A stretch of 64,000 nucleotides of DNA from Methylophilus medardensis (GTDB lineage: Bacteria; Pseudomonadota; Gammaproteobacteria; Burkholderiales; Methylophilaceae), in assembly GCF_006363915.1 (NCBI RefSeq), contig NZ_CP040946.1; one strand, 5' to 3'. Under the pieces are notes generated by a model. The model ran no database searches and was not told the DNA's origin. It saw only the letters and a list, made by a program, of their open reading frames with translations. Both the position numbers and the translations under genes were made by a program. This document shows positions 60,448 through 64,000 of this stretch, in pieces. Every line of letters begins with the position of its first letter. Position 1 is the stretch's first letter.

Positions 60448-63117
60448 ATGGCAACGCATTCGCAAGCACACCTCAATGAAACTGACGCACAAGAAACACA
60501 AGAGTGGTTAGAAGCGCTCAGCGCCGTCATTGAGAATGAAGGGCCAGAACGTGCCCACTTCCTGCTGGAAGCAATGATCGATCAGGCGCGCCGTTCAGGC
60601 GGCCATTTGCCTTACAAGGCAACCACGGCTTACGTGAACACCATCCCTACCCACTTGCAGGGCAAACTGCAAGGTGACCCGGAGATGGAACGCCGTGTAC
60701 GCGCATTGATCCGTTGGAACGCGATCATGACCGTGTTGCGTGCAAACGAAAAATCACCCGGCATCGGGGGTCACATTGCAAGCTTTCAGTCTGCAGCGAC
60801 CCTTTACGATGTCGGTTTTAACCATTTTTTCCGCGCGGCTAACGAAGGTTTTGGCGGCGATTGCATCTACTTTCAAGGTCACTCCTCACCCGGAGTGTAT
60901 GCGCGTGCTTTCTTAGAGGGCCGTATCTCAGAAGCGCAAATGGATAACTTCCGTCAGGAAACCGGCGGCAATGGCTTATCGAGCTATCCGCATCCTTGGT
61001 TAATGCCCGATTTTTGGCAATTCCCGACTGTATCCATGGGTCTGGGGCCACTCGCTGGCATTTATCAGGCACGCTTTCTTAAATATCTGCACAATCGCGG
61101 TATTGCAGATACTGCAGACCGTAAAGTCTGGGTTTTTTGTGGGGACGGCGAGATGGACGAGCCAGAATCGCAAGGTGCAATTTCATTAGCGGCACGCGAA
61201 GGCTTGGACAACCTGATTTTTGTCATTAACTGTAACTTGCAACGTCTGGACGGCCCCGTCCGCGGCAACGGCAAGATTATTCAAGAATTAGAGTCTAATT
61301 TCCGCGGCGCCGGCTGGAATGCCATTAAAGTGATTTGGGGCTCTTACTGGGATCCTTTGCTGGCGATGGACAAAGACGGTATTTTGCGTAAGCGCATGGA
61401 AGAATGCGTGGATGGTGAATATCAAAACTTTAAACAAAAAGGCGGTGCTTACACGCGTGAACACTTCTTTGGCAAATATCCTGAACTGCGCGAAATGGTG
61501 GCAGCGATGTCAGATGCTGACATCTGGCGCCTGAATCGCGGCGGTCACGATCCACACAAAGTGTTTGCCGCCTATGAGGCTGCTGTGAATCACAAAGGCC
61601 AGCCGACGGTCATTTTGGCTAAAACGGTCAAAGGCTATGGCATGGGCGAAGCCGGTGAGGGTCAAAACACCACGCACCAGCAAAAAAGCATGGATATCGC
61701 TTCATTGAAGGCTTTCCGTGACCGTTTTGACCTACCACTGACTGACGAGCAAGTTGAAAACTTGTCTTATTATCGTCCAGGCGACGATAGTCCAGAGATT
61801 AAATACATGATGGAACGTCGTGCCGCACTGGGTGGTTTCGTGCCTAGCCGACGCCGTAAAGGCAACGAGCTCACCGTGCCAGAGCTATCCGCGTTTGAGA
61901 ACATGTTAGGCGCCACTGGCGACCGCGAAATCTCAACCACCATGGCTTTTGTGCGTATTCTGTCTACCTTGGTACGTGATAAGCAAATCGGTAAATATGT
62001 GGTGCCGATCGTGCCTGATGAAGCACGCACGTTCGGGATGGAAGGCATGTTCCGCCAATTGGGCATTTATTCCTCCGTCGGTCAATTGTATGAGCCTCAA
62101 GACTCTGACCAAGTGATGTTTTATAAAGAATCTCAAAGCGGTCAGATTTTAGAGGAAGGCATCAACGAAGCTGGCTCTTTTGCTAGCTGGCTCGCTGCCG
62201 CGACGTCTTACAGCGTCACCGGCACACAAATGATCCCGTTCTATATTTACTATTCTATGTTTGGTTTCCAACGGATTGGTGACTTTGCATGGGCTGCAGG
62301 TGACAGCCGCGCACGTGGCTTCTTGCTGGGCGCCACTGCAGGCCGTACCACGCTTAACGGTGAGGGTTTGCAGCACGAGGATGGCCACAGTCACTTGATG
62401 TCGGCGACGATTCCAAACTGTGTATCTTATGATCCGACCTTTGCTTATGAGCTTGCCGTCATTATTCAAGAGGGCATGCGTCGCATGGTGCAGAATCAGG
62501 AAGATGTGTATTACTACATCACCTTGATGAACGAAAATTACAGCCACCCCGCCATGCCAGAAGGCAGTGCCGAAGGTATCCTCAAAGGCATGTACCGCTT
62601 TAGTCAATCTAAAGCTAAAGGTGCAAAAGTGCAGCTGATGGGCTCTGGGGTGATCCTGCGCGAAGTCATCGCAGCAGCTGCCCTGTTAGAGCAAGACTGG
62701 GGCGTTTCTGCCGACGTCTGGAGTGTCACCAGCTTCACTGAATTACGTCGTGAGGGCATCGACGCAGAACGTCACAATCTGCTGAACCCTGAAGCCAAAC
62801 CGAGACTCAGCTTTGTAGAAGCTTCACTGCAACAGGCCGAAGGCCCGGTGATCGCCTCCACAGATTACATGCGTAGTTTTGCTGATCAAATCCGTCCGTT
62901 TGTCCCCAACCGCTTTGTCACCTTGGGTACGGATGGCTATGGCCGCTCAGATTCACGCGAGGCGTTACGCAGCTTCTTTGAGGTGGACCGCTATTATGTG
63001 GTGCTGGCCGCATTGAAAGCACTGGCAGACGACGGCAAACTGCCTGCTACCAAAGCCGCTGAAGCCATCAAAAAATACAATATCGACATTACTCGTGCCA
63101 ATCCGGCCACGATTTAA
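60448..63117 (+). CDS. aceE: Pyruvate dehydrogenase E1 component (homodimeric)
   Basis: This 889-residue thiamine-diphosphate enzyme decarboxylates pyruvate and transfers the acetyl group to the E2 lipoyl arm. It is the AceE homodimeric type. Features include VRALIRWNAIMTVLRAN and the ThDP/Mg motif VFCGDGEMDEPESQGAISLA ending in NCNLQRLDGPVRGNGK. The transketolase-like second half contains VPIVPDEARTFGMEG and LQHEDGHSHL. The ATG at 60448 is preferred over a GTG 16 codons earlier because CGGAG lies upstream and the N terminus then matches family length. It is followed after 28 nt by aceF. Confidence 0.97.
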   Translation: MATHSQAHLNETDAQETQEWLEALSAVIENEGPERAHFLLEAMIDQARRSGGHLPYKATTAYVNTIPTHLQGKLQGDPEMERRVRALIRWNAIMTVLRANEKSPGIGGHIASFQSAATLYDVGFNHFFRAANEGFGGDCIYFQGHSSPGVYARAFLEGRISEAQMDNFRQETGGNGLSSYPHPWLMPDFWQFPTVSMGLGPLAGIYQARFLKYLHNRGIADTADRKVWVFCGDGEMDEPESQGAISLAAREGLDNLIFVINCNLQRLDGPVRGNGKIIQELESNFRGAGWNAIKVIWGSYWDPLLAMDKDGILRKRMEECVDGEYQNFKQKGGAYTREHFFGKYPELREMVAAMSDADIWRLNRGGHDPHKVFAAYEAAVNHKGQPTVILAKTVKGYGMGEAGEGQNTTHQQKSMDIASLKAFRDRFDLPLTDEQVENLSYYRPGDDSPEIKYMMERRAALGGFVPSRRRKGNELTVPELSAFENMLGATGDREISTTMAFVRILSTLVRDKQIGKYVVPIVPDEARTFGMEGMFRQLGIYSSVGQLYEPQDSDQVMFYKESQSGQILEEGINEAGSFASWLAAATSYSVTGTQMIPFYIYYSMFGFQRIGDFAWAAGDSRARGFLLGATAGRTTLNGEGLQHEDGHSHLMSATIPNCVSYDPTFAYELAVIIQEGMRRMVQNQEDVYYYITLMNENYSHPAMPEGSAEGILKGMYRFSQSKAKGAKVQLMGSGVILREVIAAAALLEQDWGVSADVWSVTSFTELRREGIDAERHNLLNPEAKPRLSFVEASLQQAEGPVIASTDYMRSFADQIRPFVPNRFVTLGTDGYGRSDSREALRSFFEVDRYYVVLAALKALADDGKLPATKAAEAIKKYNIDITRANPATI

Positions 63118-63145
63118 GGTCACGACATAAGGAAAGTATAGAAAT

Positions 63146-64000
63146 ATGTCTATCAAAGAAGTACTGGTGCCGGATATCGGCAACTTTGACAGCGTCGACG
63201 TGATTGAAGTACTGGTCAACGTAGGTGATACCGTGGCCAAAGAAGACTCCCTGATTACCGTGGAGTCCGATAAAGCCTCTATGGACATCCCCTCCTCGTT
63301 AGCAGGTGTGGTGAAAGAAATCCACATCAAAGTGGGCGATAACACCAAGCAAGGTGCGCTGATTTTGACGCTGGACACTGCTGCTGAAGCAGCGCCTGCC
63401 GAAAAAGTCGCGCCGCAACCGACCGCAACCCCGGTGGTCGCAACCGTGAAAGTGGATGAAAAAACGGTGGCGATTCCTGAGCCTAGCCGCCCGGTCGCCG
63501 AAGTGCCGCAAGTCGTGCAACCGCAAGCAACGCCAAACCCGGTCGCTGCCAGCAGCGTAGCGAGTAGTGGAAAACTGGCCCACGCCAGCCCATCCATTCG
63601 TAAATTTGCGCGTGAACTCGGCGTGAATTTATCCCTCGTCAAAGCCAGTGGCCCCAAGAACCGTATCTTGCAAGCAGATGTGCAAGCGTATGTGAAAGGC
63701 GAATTATCTAAGCCACGTTCTGAAAACATGGGCGTGGGCACGGGCTTAAGCACCTTGCCGATGCCGGTGATCGATTTTAGTCAGTTTGGTAGCATTGAGT
63801 CCAAGCCACTGTCACGCATCAAGAAACTATCTGGTGCCAACCTGCATCGAAACTGGGTCACTGCGCCGCACGTCACGCAATTTGATGAGGCAGACATCAC
63901 CGATTTAGAGGACTTCCGTAAGTCGATGTTGGCTGAAGCAGAAAAACGCGGCGTCAAGCTCACGCTATTAGCTTTCCTGATGAAAGCGGTGGTCAATGCG
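63146..64000 (+). CDS. aceF: Pyruvate dehydrogenase E2, dihydrolipoamide acetyltransferase (partial)
   Basis: The first 285 residues of E2 are present; the gene runs off the right end. A single lipoyl domain (about 1-75) carries the lipoylated lysine near 43 (ESDKASMDIPSS). It is joined by an alanine/proline/valine-rich linker (about 78-145) to an E3-binding domain (ASPSIRKFARELGVNLSLVKASG, about 148-185). The catalytic domain begins at about 210 (SRIKKLSGANLHRNWVTAPHVTQFDEADITDLEDFR). One lipoyl domain rather than the three of E. coli is seen. AGGAAAG is the ribosome-binding site. Co-transcribed with aceE. Confidence 0.96.
   Translation, partial: MSIKEVLVPDIGNFDSVDVIEVLVNVGDTVAKEDSLITVESDKASMDIPSSLAGVVKEIHIKVGDNTKQGALILTLDTAAEAAPAEKVAPQPTATPVVATVKVDEKTVAIPEPSRPVAEVPQVVQPQATPNPVAASSVASSGKLAHASPSIRKFARELGVNLSLVKASGPKNRILQADVQAYVKGELSKPRSENMGVGTGLSTLPMPVIDFSQFGSIESKPLSRIKKLSGANLHRNWVTAPHVTQFDEADITDLEDFRKSMLAEAEKRGVKLTLLAFLMKAVVNA

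Noticed and set aside
62149..63753. Minus-strand open frames opposite aceE and aceF
   Set aside because: The long antisense frame over aceF arises from the alanine/valine/proline-rich linker; aceF is clearly the coding strand.
1..64000. Mobile elements, prophage, CRISPR arrays, tRNA or rRNA genes
   Set aside because: No transposase, integrase, terminal inverted repeats, regularly spaced repeats, cloverleaf or rRNA sequence was recognised anywhere in the window.

Overview
The window is chromosomal DNA from a betaproteobacterium, most likely a member of the Methylophilaceae (Methylophilus/Methylovorus-like). This is inferred from gene content: an EarP/EF-P arginine-rhamnosylation pair, a PEP-CTERM exported protein, the yhdP-nitrilase-tldD run, an AddAB-like repair pair and a homodimeric-type aceE-aceF locus. 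No rRNA, tRNA, insertion sequence, prophage or CRISPR array is visible. G+C looks close to one half throughout, and most of the DNA is densely coding, ordinary chromosome.

Layout. 0-5.2 kb: a doubly membrane-anchored TAXI-type solute-binding protein, then two tandem paralogous membrane EAL phosphodiesterases. 5.3-8.7 kb: a sulfur-uptake-like cluster on the minus strand (YezD-like, alginate-export-type porin, sulfate-binding protein, then DUF2325 after an internal hairpin). 8.8-10.3 kb: an OprO/P-type porin. 10.4-13.9 kb: lysS and an OmpR-type two-component system. 14-16.6 kb: an ABC-F ATPase and an unknown protein. 16.7-23 kb: yhdP, nitrilase, tldD. 23-25.6 kb: PEP-CTERM lectin-like protein, sugar MFS transporter and DUF2934 protein. 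25.7-28.9 kb: an uncharacterised cassette (541-aa unknown protein, trypsin-like protease, small exported protein). 29.1-31.4 kb: efp-earP and an exonuclease. 31.5-33.4 kb: a Mer-like metal operon without a reductase or regulator. 33.5-34.3 kb: greB and a small membrane protein. 34.4-41.2 kb: AddB/AddA-like nuclease-helicases and a nitroreductase. 41.3-48.6 kb: small secreted protein, DedA, mfd, rpiA, MltF-like transglycosylase and a lipoprotein. 48.9-54.5 kb: serS, rarA, lolA, ftsK. 54.6-56.8 kb: dps, trxB, smr. 56.8-58.7 kb: a Crp/Fnr regulator divergent from a SqrR/BigR-like persulfide sensor and its sulfurtransferase/phosphatase-like partner. 58.7-64 kb: M17 aminopeptidase, aceE and the start of aceF.

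The most distinctive signals are: (1) a perfect 10-bp inverted repeat that buries the Shine-Dalgarno of the unknown 541-aa gene, an RNA-thermometer-like or ligand-switch-like arrangement; (2) the yezD-porin-sbp-DUF2325 cluster with a hairpin between its last two genes; (3) the Mer-like operon with an outer-membrane-barrel-like protein; (4) the Crp/SqrR/sulfurtransferase sulfide-response module with repeated operator-like sequences. All functions are assigned by reading the translated sequences and recalling family motifs; no database search was possible.
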